A stretch of 64,000 bases of DNA. Origin: Hericium rajendrae (taxonomy: Eukaryota > Basidiomycota > Agaricomycetes > Russulales > Hericiaceae). Positions 23,781-32,447 of this stretch are shown in pieces (within the stretch, counting starts at the first letter, position 1; every line of letters starts with the position of its first letter). The stretch spans positions 2,046,001-2,110,000 of the forward strand of contig CM065887.1 in NCBI GenBank assembly GCA_033439255.1. Direction: 5' to 3'. The translations under genes and the position numbers were made by a program. Below the pieces are notes generated by a model. That model saw only the letters and a program-made list of their open reading frames with translations, searched no databases and was not told where the DNA came from.

Positions 23781-24770
23781 ATGTCCAACCCCGAGATCGG
23801 CATCAAACCTGCTCCCTTTGAGGGAGATCATTCCAAGTCCAAGGAGTTCCAGTTGCGTATTCGCTTATTCCTTCGCGCCAACTCTACCTGGTATAAAGAT
23901 GATACCGCCCAGATCTCCCTCTTCCTCGACCTCTGCCAGGGCCCTATTGCCGGCCAGTGGGCCACCCAGCGTGTCGAGGAGATCCTTGAGGATGACAATC
24001 TTGTGGCTGCAAACACATCTCCAGCCCATGTCCCTCGCTACGCCAACCTCGCTGCCCTTCGAACTCGCTTCAATTTGGACTTCTCCCCCCTTGACGACTC
24101 CAAGGACGCCTCCCATGCCATCCAGACCCTCCAGATGGGTACACGCCCAGTAGTCGACTACATCACCGAGTTCGAGTCCTTCGCTCCTCGCACTGGCTAC
24201 AACGATGTGGCCCTGATCGATTGGTTCCTGCATGGCCTCAACAGCACCTTGCGGGATGATTGCCAGTGCAGCTACCCCACGCCCACCACCCTGGATGAGT
24301 GGAAGGCGAGGGCCCATGACAGGAATGCTGCCTACCTCATGCGCACCCGGTTCCAGAGTCCCCACCCTACAACTGGGCGCACCCCGGTGAGCACTCGCTC
24401 GCCTCAGTCCACATCTACTGGCCGATCCCGCACAGTTGCTGCTACAGGTGCCCCACTGCCCAAACTCTCAGAGCCTGACCGTGAGCATCTCAGGTGTGAG
24501 GGTGGTTGCTTCTGCTGCCGCCAGAAGGGCCATGGCTTCCGCGACTGCCCCCTCAATACCGACTCCAACCCCCGTGCCCCAATCCCTCGTGTCCGAGCGC
24601 TAGAAACTGGCTCTGCCCCGGGAGTAGCTCCAGAAGATGCAGCCGCCACCCTCGCTGTCCCCACCATCAACAGGTCCATCGCCGACTTATCGTCGCAGTT
24701 GAAGGACTTGAGCAAGGAAGAGAGGGAAGAGGCAAAAGCTGCATTAAAGGATATGGTTGAGGGTTTTTAA
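23781..24770 (+). CDS. Gag of gypsy element 2 (fossil)
   Basis: 329 codons from MSNPEIGIKPAPFEGD. Retrotransposon gag domain (WYKDDTAQISLFLDLCQGPI, then the LNSTLRDDCQ region), then a CX2CX4HX4C zinc knuckle (CFCCRQKGHGFRDC). A further open stretch upstream (about 22779 onward) is preserved in both gypsy copies and may belong to gag. Confidence 0.9.
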   Translation: MSNPEIGIKPAPFEGDHSKSKEFQLRIRLFLRANSTWYKDDTAQISLFLDLCQGPIAGQWATQRVEEILEDDNLVAANTSPAHVPRYANLAALRTRFNLDFSPLDDSKDASHAIQTLQMGTRPVVDYITEFESFAPRTGYNDVALIDWFLHGLNSTLRDDCQCSYPTPTTLDEWKARAHDRNAAYLMRTRFQSPHPTTGRTPVSTRSPQSTSTGRSRTVAATGAPLPKLSEPDREHLRCEGGCFCCRQKGHGFRDCPLNTDSNPRAPIPRVRALETGSAPGVAPEDAAATLAVPTINRSIADLSSQLKDLSKEEREEAKAALKDMVEGF

Positions 24771-24793
24771 AGCGTCCCCTGGTCACGTCGTCT

Positions 24794-27700
24794 GTGGGTG
24801 GCAAGAAACATTTCTTTGATCCGTCGAATCGCTTCTCTGTACTATCCGACCCCTGTGAGCAATCGTATCCATTGACTTTGCACATGTCCGCTATCACGCC
24901 CAACCATCAGACACCGTCCATTACGCTCCAGGCCAAGATTATCACTACTCCGATCAAGAAACAAATCGACGCTGAGGCACTTCTCGATAGTGGTGCAGAA
25001 GGCATCATTATGCACCCCGAGTTTGCCAAGAAACACCAGTTCCCCCTCAAGAAACTCCCTAAACCCTTTCCCGTTCGCAATGTGGACAACTCCGAAAACA
25101 TCATGGGCTGGGTCCGCTATTCAGTCAACCAGAACATCCGCATTTATGCCAAGGACTCGACGTCCTTCTATGAGGAGACAGCTGAGTTCTATCTCGTTGA
25201 CATTGGTGACTACGACATTATCCTTGGGACCGATTGGTTACAGGAACACAACCCTGAAATTGATTGGGTCTCTCGTCGTGTGGACATGACTCGCTGCCCT
25301 CCCTCTTGCACTCTGAATAAACCCCCGGTCAAGAACCTGTCCACTCGCACTGAACGCCGCCACTCAGCCCCTCGTCCACCAGTCCTCAGCGCTGCTGCAG
25401 TACTGCTCCCCCCACCTTGCCCCCCTCCATTGCTCCCACTGCCCCCACCATTTGTCGCTGCTCCACTTCCCAAATACGTGATCCCCGCTCGCCGAGTCCA
25501 AGGTGTCCGCCTTCGCCGCATCCACCTGTCCAAAGTCCCTGCATGTCTATTCACCGAGGACGATGACCCCCGACCTAATGTCGATGATGACTGGGTTGAA
25601 GAGGGCCTTCGTCTAGCTGGTGTTCTCCCTGACTGGGACACACCACCCCCACCAGACGACGACCCTGACTATCAACACACCATCCGTATCTGTCGCTCTT
25701 TCACCAATGCTCAGAAACTGGCGGAGCGTGTGGCCACTCGTGTTGCAGAGAAGTCCTTTGCTGAGATGGTTCCCCCTCAGTATCAGGATTTCCAACCTGT
25801 CTTCGACGAGGAATCCTCCTATCGCCTCCCCGAACGTCGCCCTTGGGATCACGCCATTGACCTGAAAGATGGTTTTGAACCCCGTTCCTGCAAGGTCTAT
25901 CCCATGGCTCCTACCGAGCAGGAGGACCTCGATTCATTCCTTGATGACCAGGTCAAGAAAGGCTACATCCATCCTTCCAAATCCCCTATGGCGAGTCCCT
26001 TCTTCTTTATCAAGAAAAAAGATGGAAAACTACGCCCCGTCCAGGACTATCGCAACCTCAACAAAGGCACCATCAAGAATGAATATCCCCTGCCCCTCAT
26101 CTCTGAACTCGTTGACAAGCTCAAGGGTGCCAAAGTCTTCTCCAAGATGGACGTTCATTGGGGTTACAACAACGTTCGCATCAAGGAGGGCGACAAATGG
26201 AAAGCCGCCTTCAAAACCAACCGTGGTCTCTTTGAACCCCTGGTGATGTTTTTTGGTCTTACCAACTCCCCTGCCACGTTCCAAGGAATGATGAATGAAC
26301 TTTTCAAGGATCTCATCGATACGGGCAAAGTCGTCATCTACATGGACGATATCCTCATTTTCACCGAAACCCTCGAAGAACATCGCGACCTTGTGCGCAA
26401 GGTCCTCCAACGCCTCCAGGACAATGACCTCTTCCTCAAACCAGAGAAGTGCTCGTTCGAGCAGCCCTCAGTTGAGTTCCTCGGTCTCATCATCTCCCAT
26501 AACACGCTCGCCATGGACCCCGTCAAGGTTGCAGGCATTGCTGAATGGCCTGCCCCTCGTAACGTCAAGGACATCCAGTCCTTTGTTGGCTTTGGCAACT
26601 TCTATCGACGCTTTATCCAGGACTTCTCCAAAGTCGCTCGTCCCATGTTTGACCTTACCAAGAAAGACCATCCTTGGGCCTGGTCTGCTGAATGTCAACA
26701 TGCCTTTGAGGCCCTTAAAGCTGCGTTCACCTCGTCCCCAGTCCTTATCATGCCTGACCCGTCCAAACCCTACCTGGTTGAGGTCGATGCCTCAGACTAT
26801 GCTACAGGAGGTATCCTATCCCAGTGCGGGGAGGACGAGCAATGGCACCCTGTTGCTTACATCTCCAAGGCCTTCACTGCCCCTGAACGCAACTACGACA
26901 TCTATGACAAGGAACTCCTGGCCATCATCCGTGCCCTCGAAGCCTGGCGCCACTACCTGGAAGGTTCTCCCCATACTGTGGAGATCTGGACCGACCATAA
27001 GAACCTGGAATACTTCAAGTCTGCCCAAAAGCTGAGTCGTCGTCAAGCTCGCTGGGCTCTCTTCCTCACTTGTTTCGACTTCACCCTGATCCACAAACCC
27101 GGTATTCATCACCGGCCAGATGCCATGTCGAGACGACCTGACCATAGAGAGGGGGTGGACGACGACAACTCTGATCATGTCCTCCTCGACCCCAAGTACT
27201 TCCAGATCCGTGCTACATGTCCAGCTGCTGTCAAGTCCATTGGCAATGCTGATCTTCGCCAACGCATTCGCAATGCCAAGACCAAGGACATTGAGGTTGT
27301 TCAAGCCCTTGATGTGATCCTGAACAATGGTCCTCGCTCCCTCGTCAAGAACCTCCAAGAATGGAACTACGAGGATGGCCTCATCCTCTTTCGTGGCAAA
27401 GTCTACATCCCTGCTGACAAGGACCTTCATCGGGACATCGTCAAGCTGCATCATGACACCCCCATGGCTGGTCACCCAGGACGCTACAAGACCTATGAGC
27501 TCCTCAGTCGCAACTACTGGTGGCCCGGTATGTCTGTCTTCGTTCGTGATTATGTTGATGGCTGTGCTACCTGCCAGGCCACCAAGGTTCAAAATCACCG
27601 CCCTCATGTTGAAACAATTCCCAATGCCATCCCTACCCGTCCCTTCCAAGACATTACCTCGGACTTCATTGTCAAACTCCCAGAATGCCAAGGCTATGAC

Positions 27701-28900
27701 TCCATCAATGTGGTCGTTGACCATTTTACAAAGCACGTCTCCTTCACTCCTTGTAAAGAGACCATTACCAGTGATGGCACAGTCGACATCCTTTTTGACA
27801 GGATTTATCGGAACTACGGCCTCTGGGAACGCCTCATCTCTGATCATGGCCCACAGTATGCAGGCAAAGTCATGCGTGGTGTCTTTGACAAACTTGGTAT
27901 CAAGTCCTCCCTCAGCACCGCCTATCATCCACAGACCGATGGCGAGTCAGAACGTGTCAATCAAGAACTCGAGCAGTTCCTTTGTACCTTCTGCAACTAC
28001 CATCAGGATGATTGGGTCCAATGGCTCCCTTATGCTGAGTTCTTGCACAACCACCGTATCCACAGCGCCACTAACCGAGCTCCATTTGAAATGCTCCTCG
28101 GCTATATTCCCACTGCCATCCCCACTGTCAACCCCACATCGTCTACACCCACCGTCGAGGATCGTTTCTGTCACCTCGAACAACTTCGCACTGAGGTCCA
28201 GGCCAGCCTTCAAACAGCTGCTGATCTCATGAAGCGCAACAACCAGGACCATATGCATGACACCATCCACTTCCAGGTTGGTGACAAGGTCTGGCTCGAT
28301 GGCAAGAACATCAAAACCATGCGACCCAAAGCTAAGCTTGCTGATCGACGCCTGGGACCTTTTGAAATCACTGACGTCCTGGGCCCCGTCTCTTATCGAC
28401 TGAAGCTACCGCCCACCTGGCGTATCCACCCGGTGTTCCACACGTCCCTGTTGTCCCCTTACAAGGAAACTGATGCTCATGGTCCCAACTTCCCTGCACC
28501 ACCACCTGACCTTGTGGAGGGCGAGGAAGAGTACGAAGTTGAGTCTGTCCTCGATGCTCGTCTCACCCGGAACAAACGCAGCATTGAATATCTCGTCAAA
28601 TGGGCAGGCTACCCTGATTCAGAAAATCAGTGGCTTTCACGTACCTCCCTTTCCAATGCCCATGGTGCAATCACCGACTTCTACACCCGCCATCCGCATG
28701 CACTCAAGGCTCCCAATCTTCGTGGACTCATCTACCTCGACCCCGTCCATGCTCATCACGCACTCCAGGCAAAAGTGCGTCTTAGAGAGGGGGTGATGTC
28801 ACAGATCGCTCCATTTCTCTCCGCCTTCTTCTCTGCCATCAAGGCATCGCGTCGGTCATGTGCTCCAGCAGCCCCATCACATGTTCACTTCCTCACATGA
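24794..28900 (+). CDS. Pol of gypsy element 2: protease, RT, RNase H, integrase, chromodomain (fossil)
   Basis: 1,368 codons. Order: aspartic protease with DSG near residue 65; reverse transcriptase with YMDD near residue 516; RNase H near residue 660; integrase zinc finger and DDE core; and a C-terminal chromodomain (VESVLDARL...EYLVKWAGY) just before the 3' LTR. That domain order defines a Ty3/gypsy chromovirus. Frames on the opposite strand up to 370 codons are shadows. Confidence 0.95.
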   Translation: MGGKKHFFDPSNRFSVLSDPCEQSYPLTLHMSAITPNHQTPSITLQAKIITTPIKKQIDAEALLDSGAEGIIMHPEFAKKHQFPLKKLPKPFPVRNVDNSENIMGWVRYSVNQNIRIYAKDSTSFYEETAEFYLVDIGDYDIILGTDWLQEHNPEIDWVSRRVDMTRCPPSCTLNKPPVKNLSTRTERRHSAPRPPVLSAAAVLLPPPCPPPLLPLPPPFVAAPLPKYVIPARRVQGVRLRRIHLSKVPACLFTEDDDPRPNVDDDWVEEGLRLAGVLPDWDTPPPPDDDPDYQHTIRICRSFTNAQKLAERVATRVAEKSFAEMVPPQYQDFQPVFDEESSYRLPERRPWDHAIDLKDGFEPRSCKVYPMAPTEQEDLDSFLDDQVKKGYIHPSKSPMASPFFFIKKKDGKLRPVQDYRNLNKGTIKNEYPLPLISELVDKLKGAKVFSKMDVHWGYNNVRIKEGDKWKAAFKTNRGLFEPLVMFFGLTNSPATFQGMMNELFKDLIDTGKVVIYMDDILIFTETLEEHRDLVRKVLQRLQDNDLFLKPEKCSFEQPSVEFLGLIISHNTLAMDPVKVAGIAEWPAPRNVKDIQSFVGFGNFYRRFIQDFSKVARPMFDLTKKDHPWAWSAECQHAFEALKAAFTSSPVLIMPDPSKPYLVEVDASDYATGGILSQCGEDEQWHPVAYISKAFTAPERNYDIYDKELLAIIRALEAWRHYLEGSPHTVEIWTDHKNLEYFKSAQKLSRRQARWALFLTCFDFTLIHKPGIHHRPDAMSRRPDHREGVDDDNSDHVLLDPKYFQIRATCPAAVKSIGNADLRQRIRNAKTKDIEVVQALDVILNNGPRSLVKNLQEWNYEDGLILFRGKVYIPADKDLHRDIVKLHHDTPMAGHPGRYKTYELLSRNYWWPGMSVFVRDYVDGCATCQATKVQNHRPHVETIPNAIPTRPFQDITSDFIVKLPECQGYDSINVVVDHFTKHVSFTPCKETITSDGTVDILFDRIYRNYGLWERLISDHGPQYAGKVMRGVFDKLGIKSSLSTAYHPQTDGESERVNQELEQFLCTFCNYHQDDWVQWLPYAEFLHNHRIHSATNRAPFEMLLGYIPTAIPTVNPTSSTPTVEDRFCHLEQLRTEVQASLQTAADLMKRNNQDHMHDTIHFQVGDKVWLDGKNIKTMRPKAKLADRRLGPFEITDVLGPVSYRLKLPPTWRIHPVFHTSLLSPYKETDAHGPNFPAPPPDLVEGEEEYEVESVLDARLTRNKRSIEYLVKWAGYPDSENQWLSRTSLSNAHGAITDFYTRHPHALKAPNLRGLIYLDPVHAHHALQAKVRLREGVMSQIAPFLSAFFSAIKASRRSCAPAAPSHVHFLT

Positions 28901-29219
28901 CCTGGGGCTATCCTTCACCCATGCCCTTGTTCCCCTTTGGGACATCCTATTGTTCTCCCTCCCATTGTTCTCCTTTTGGCCACCATTGTTCTCACTCTAT
29001 TGTTCGACCCGTTATGGTGTCCATTGTTCTTTTCCCATTGTCGTCCCAGTACTTATAGGCTCCCTGTCGCTCGCCTATTTCCCTAGATTGTCCATTTCGT
29101 CTGTACCGTACTGTACCTCCAATACAGGTTACTGCACTGCTAGTCGCTCTCTGCTCTCTCGCTCTCATCACCGCTGGTGACTTGGGTGGTTCTCTGCTGT
29201 CTACGACCAAGTCTTGACA
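28797..29219 (+). repeat. 3' LTR of gypsy element 2
   Basis: 423 bp, overlapped by the 3' end of the pol frame (pol stop at 28900). Confidence 0.95.
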
Positions 29220-29284
29220 TCGGGCAAGCTTGCTGCGCAAGAGGAGCGGCAATAGGAGTCGCCTGTTGAGTGATGGTGGCACTA

Positions 29285-29432
29285 CTGTACTATTACGGTT
29301 GTAGGCTCATCGATTTTGGGTGTGACCAGATTTTTAAATCCGAAAATTCTGAAAGAATATTCTGAGCACATAAAAAATAGGCTCACAGGTCCTTGTGACC
29401 TGTGACCTGAGCCTACGACCGTAATAGTACAG
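29285..29432. mobile_element. 148-bp MITE with TA flanks in gene A
   Basis: Inverted termini CTGTACTATTACGGTTGTAG and the complement at the right end, with TA at 29283-29284 and 29433-29434. Tc1/mariner-type. An inner hairpin around CACAGGTC/GACCTGTG lies near its right end. Confidence 0.85.
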
Positions 29433-30542
29433 TAATTGTGTCCAGAAGAGCTCGCTCCTGGCACATCTTAGGTGCTGATAGCATAGTGAGTTACGCCGTT
29501 GATTCATACGATCAACTACTCACGAAATACCATGTTCAAATCTTTTCGAAAGGCCACCTCAACAATTTGCTCATAGTTTTCACAAGTGTGGTGGAAAGCG
29601 CGTCCGTTCTCAAGTGAGGTATTGAAACTGGATTATGGAGTAAGCTCCGATTTAATAGATGGTTTGACCTACTCACCTGTAAGGCTTGATCAGGCCTCCA
29701 GCAGCCAGCTCTGGGCCTCCTACGAGCATGAAGACCTCCCATCCCGTTGCTTCCTTGATTTCTTGTATGAGCTTTGTCAACGTCTTGGGTAGCAAGTCGA
29801 TCGCGCTGGAATAGTACGGTAAGTTACGATAATCTTCAGCGTAGTTGAAGATGCTCACTTTTGATATTTGTGTGCCCTTGCTTGGCGCGCGAGTTCTTCG
29901 CGTGCTACACCCCCCTCTGCAGCGTCCTCTTCAAAGTCGTCGTCGTCATCCTGGCCTTGCCAGACTTTCTCAACACGAGCCTTCACGTCGTCGGGCTCAG
30001 TTTCGAAAATCTTCCCGCATCTCTCATTCCGCCAAACAACCGCCTTCTTCTGGAGCTCCGGCGGCATCATCTTCACGTACTCCGCCCACTCAGCTTCAAC
30101 TGGGGCCTTCAGCCTTTCCCAATACAGACTCTGGAAGATCTGTGCTCAGCTTGGCTTACAAGTCTTTCCAAACTTCAAGACAGAAGGCTTCTTGGGTGCG
30201 GGCGTATTTCCTTTCGCCTTCGCGGCCTTCTTGTGTGTGCCCTTTGATCCCCCTTCACTGAGGCGGCCGTGGTTCTGGAACCACTGCATAAGTTGCTACG
30301 TGCACGCGAAGATAAGTTTTTCTAAGTCGTAGATTCAAAAAACCAACAGCACTCACAGTTCAAATAGGCGGCTGTCCGAACACCTTTTCGGCAGGCTCAG
30401 GGACATCCGTCTCAGGAAACCGAGTGAACCATTTGCTGTAGAGCACTGGCCACCAGTCCGCCGTTGCCTTCTGTGCCTTCTTCTCCTTGTATGTGGGGAG
30501 TTGCTCGCAGAGGAAGGCGTGCTGTTCTGACGTCGCCCACAT

Positions 30543-30835
30543 TTTCGAGACGACAGTGGTACGTGGCTAACGTGCTGCCATCCAATAGGGTGTCGTATTA
30601 ACCATGCCATTCCAACAGAGTTGGCCACTGCTCATTCCGCCAAATGGGGCAGCTCGCCAACACTTGAGATGTCTCGATTGGCGAGGCCCTCATCGCCAGT
30701 CTCTCACGATGCCAGCACCTTCTGACACACTTCGTTTCGGTGCCCGAAATCGTGCAATCTGACATCCAACTCAAAGGATAAAGTTCATTCTGCATTGTAT
30801 CTCAACCCCCCCCCCTTTCTCAATTGACCACGAAC
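30543..30835. promoter_or_regulatory. Divergent promoter between gene A and the viroplasmin-like gene
   Basis: 293 bp separate the start of gene A (minus, 30542) from the start of the double-viroplasmin gene (plus, 30836). A poly-C/CT run at about 30807-30821 lies just upstream of the plus-strand start. The head-to-head layout suggests shared control; inferred from position only. Confidence 0.5.
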
Positions 30836-31744
30836 ATGCATATCCCTGGTGTGTCAACATGCTCACACCCATACCCAACCTGTCTTGCTCACGTTAACCG
30901 CAGAGACTCAGCCGCTCCGCTTGCCAAGCTACACCGAGTCGCCGGTATCGGGCGTAACCAAGTACTACGCCGTGACAAATACAATCTTCCGCGGGATCTA
31001 TACCAACTGGTACGTTCCGCCCCCATCCATACCTTTCACTACTGATTTGTTATGCTGTGCGCAGGGGCGCCGTTGGGCCTATCATATCCGTAAAGCCCGG
31101 CGTCGTCTACAAAGGTTACGAGACTTTTCGCCAGGCTCAGAACGCTCTCGATGAAGCAGCGCGCACCGAGTCCATTTCTCGATTGATGGAGGAAATGAGC
31201 CTCAATGGCCCTGGAAACACCGGTGCTTCTGGCACCCCATCTATGCCCTGTCGATCCCCAACTGCTCCTCTATCCGAGGACGCATGCCGGGGGACTTCAC
31301 ATGCTCGTTCGGATGCCCGTCCCAACCCAGAGAGCACGCAGGAAAGCCCGACCAGTGGAGGGTCCAGGCCAGGCGCCCGCGCTGCCGGTGAGTCTAGTGC
31401 TCGCGCTCGTGCAGAAGGCGGCTTCCGTGCGTCGGCCTTCGCGGACAATTCTGGTACCAGCGCCTTTGACTCCCCTAACGTGCCCACCACTCCAAGGGGG
31501 AGCCGCCCGAGGGGTGGATGGCCGATCTACGCCGTCGCTGTTGGTGCGAAGATAGGTATCTTCAACAACAGGTAAATATTTCTCGATGACAACGATTTCC
31601 TGGCTGATGCTATGCAGGTCCTACACCCAGTATGTTGTTGGATATCCTGGCGCTTCGTACCAGGGGTTCCGTACTGCCCAACAGGCAGCAGAATGGCTCG
31701 AAGGACAAGGGATAAACAAGGAGGATTGGGATGAAGTCATGTAA
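30836..31744 (+). CDS. Double viroplasmin / RNase H1 N-domain-like protein
   Basis: Spliced gene starting MHIPETQPLRLPS. The first intron (GT at about 30849) keeps phase into ETQPLRLP, which is why I chose this start. Domain 1: KYYAVTNTIFRGIYTNW joined across an intron (about 31012-31065) to GAVGPIISVKPGVVYKGYE then TFRQAQNAL. A Ser/Pro/Ala-rich linker of about 110 residues follows. Domain 2: IYAVAVGAKIGIFNNR joined across an intron to SYTQYVVGYPGASYQGF then RTAQQAAEWL. Stop at 31742-31744. Both match the small RNase H1 N-terminal (caulimovirus viroplasmin-like) fold, which in RNase H1 binds RNA:DNA hybrids and dsRNA. No catalytic RNase H domain follows. The protein may bind hybrids or dsRNA without cutting; its role in the transposon is unknown. 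It is carried inside the giant element. Confidence 0.75.
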
Positions 31745-31982
31745 AGAGCTGTTCCAGCAGTTGAATAGTACCGATCTCTGAGGCATAGATAGCCATTTTG
31801 TCTATCAATCATGTATACAATCATATCTCTTGCATTTCGAACCAGCCTGTGCCCTTAAGCAAAAATCTATAACAGAATCATTCATTGGACATGACATTCG
31901 AATCAATGAGTTGGAATTTGTGAGAAAAAATATAACGGCTGTTTCATCATGCCCCAAGACTCTGGTGTAGGTTTTGTATCGG

Positions 31983-32154
31983 TGGAGTGGGGAGACTAGG
32001 TCTCCCACCCTCCAGAGGTTGGGTCAGCAGCGGTGTGTAGCCGAGGGCTTAGTCAGCATAGCCCATGTCTGTAGCATGTCACAGTAGCCAGCATCATTAC
32101 AGCATTCATCTGCATTCCTTCGGGGCATAGCTAGAGTCCCCTGGGCCCATTCCA
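31983..32154 (+). repeat. 5' LTR of the pol-less element
   Basis: 172 bp. Carries a hairpin GGGAGAC-TAG-GTCTCCC near its start. Confidence 0.9.
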
Positions 32155-32447
32155 CCTGGTGATGAGAGTGTGAGTTCGACATACGCAGCTCTGCCCTCAT
32201 TGTTCTGTCTTTTTGTCATCTTTTTTTCGAGCTTTCGTCGTCTCTTGTCGCTCTCGCACGCTCGTGTCGTGTCATACACTCGTCGCTCTCAGCTCCAAGG
32301 TCCTCAGTGCTCTCTCGGTGATTTTTTTGTTGCTCTCAGGTGCTCTCCAGTGCTCTTTGGTGTCCTCCTGCGCTCTTATTTTGTGCCCATCAACGACAAC
32401 TCCAACTCGTTCGAACTTCGAGTCGACCCCCCCGCGAATTACCCGAT

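Larger units (their letters stand above)
22133..29219 (+). mobile_element. Ty3/gypsy chromovirus, element 2, near-whole, 7,087 bp
   Basis: Full-length LTR retrotransposon of the same family as element 1. LTRs are 22133-22555 and 28797-29219, 423 bp each, flanked by perfect 5-bp TCGGG duplications (22128-22132, 29220-29224). A primer-site-like TGGACAATCTC follows the 5' LTR two bases in. The LTRs differ at about 9 of 423 sites by eye, all transitions, giving an age somewhat under or near a million years at common assumed rates. It looks near-whole, with at most one or two breaks. It is inserted in gene A of the giant element, so it is younger than that element's arrival. Confidence 0.95.
20297..30542 (-). 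pseudogene. Gene A: large basidiomycete-type hypothetical protein, interrupted by gypsy 2 and a MITE
   Basis: Function unknown. It resembles, from memory, a large basidiomycete-specific family of transposon-associated hypothetical proteins. Start at 30542 (MWATSEQHAFLCEQLPTYKE), followed by a WFTRFPETDVPEPAE segment, WFQNHGR and a Lys-rich tract near 30260, WERLKAPVEAEWAEY near 30100, and SAIDLLPKTLTKLIQEIKEA then TGWEVFMLVGGPE near 29800-29700. After the gypsy insertion it continues with an acidic/coiled tract (EEGEESEKEEEEEEEDENT, 22050-21980), a basic tract, poly-Ala near 21560-21470, and a Trp-rich C-terminal domain (WWIDLQPEWRG, WWNDIATSDKDRNEW) ending at 20297. Introns fit GT-AG. Exon 1 appears to end shortly after an in-frame TGA near 30363, where the family would suggest Trp. 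Gypsy 2 sits in it at 22133-29219 with a TCGGG duplication, so this copy cannot be expressed normally. Confidence 0.7.
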
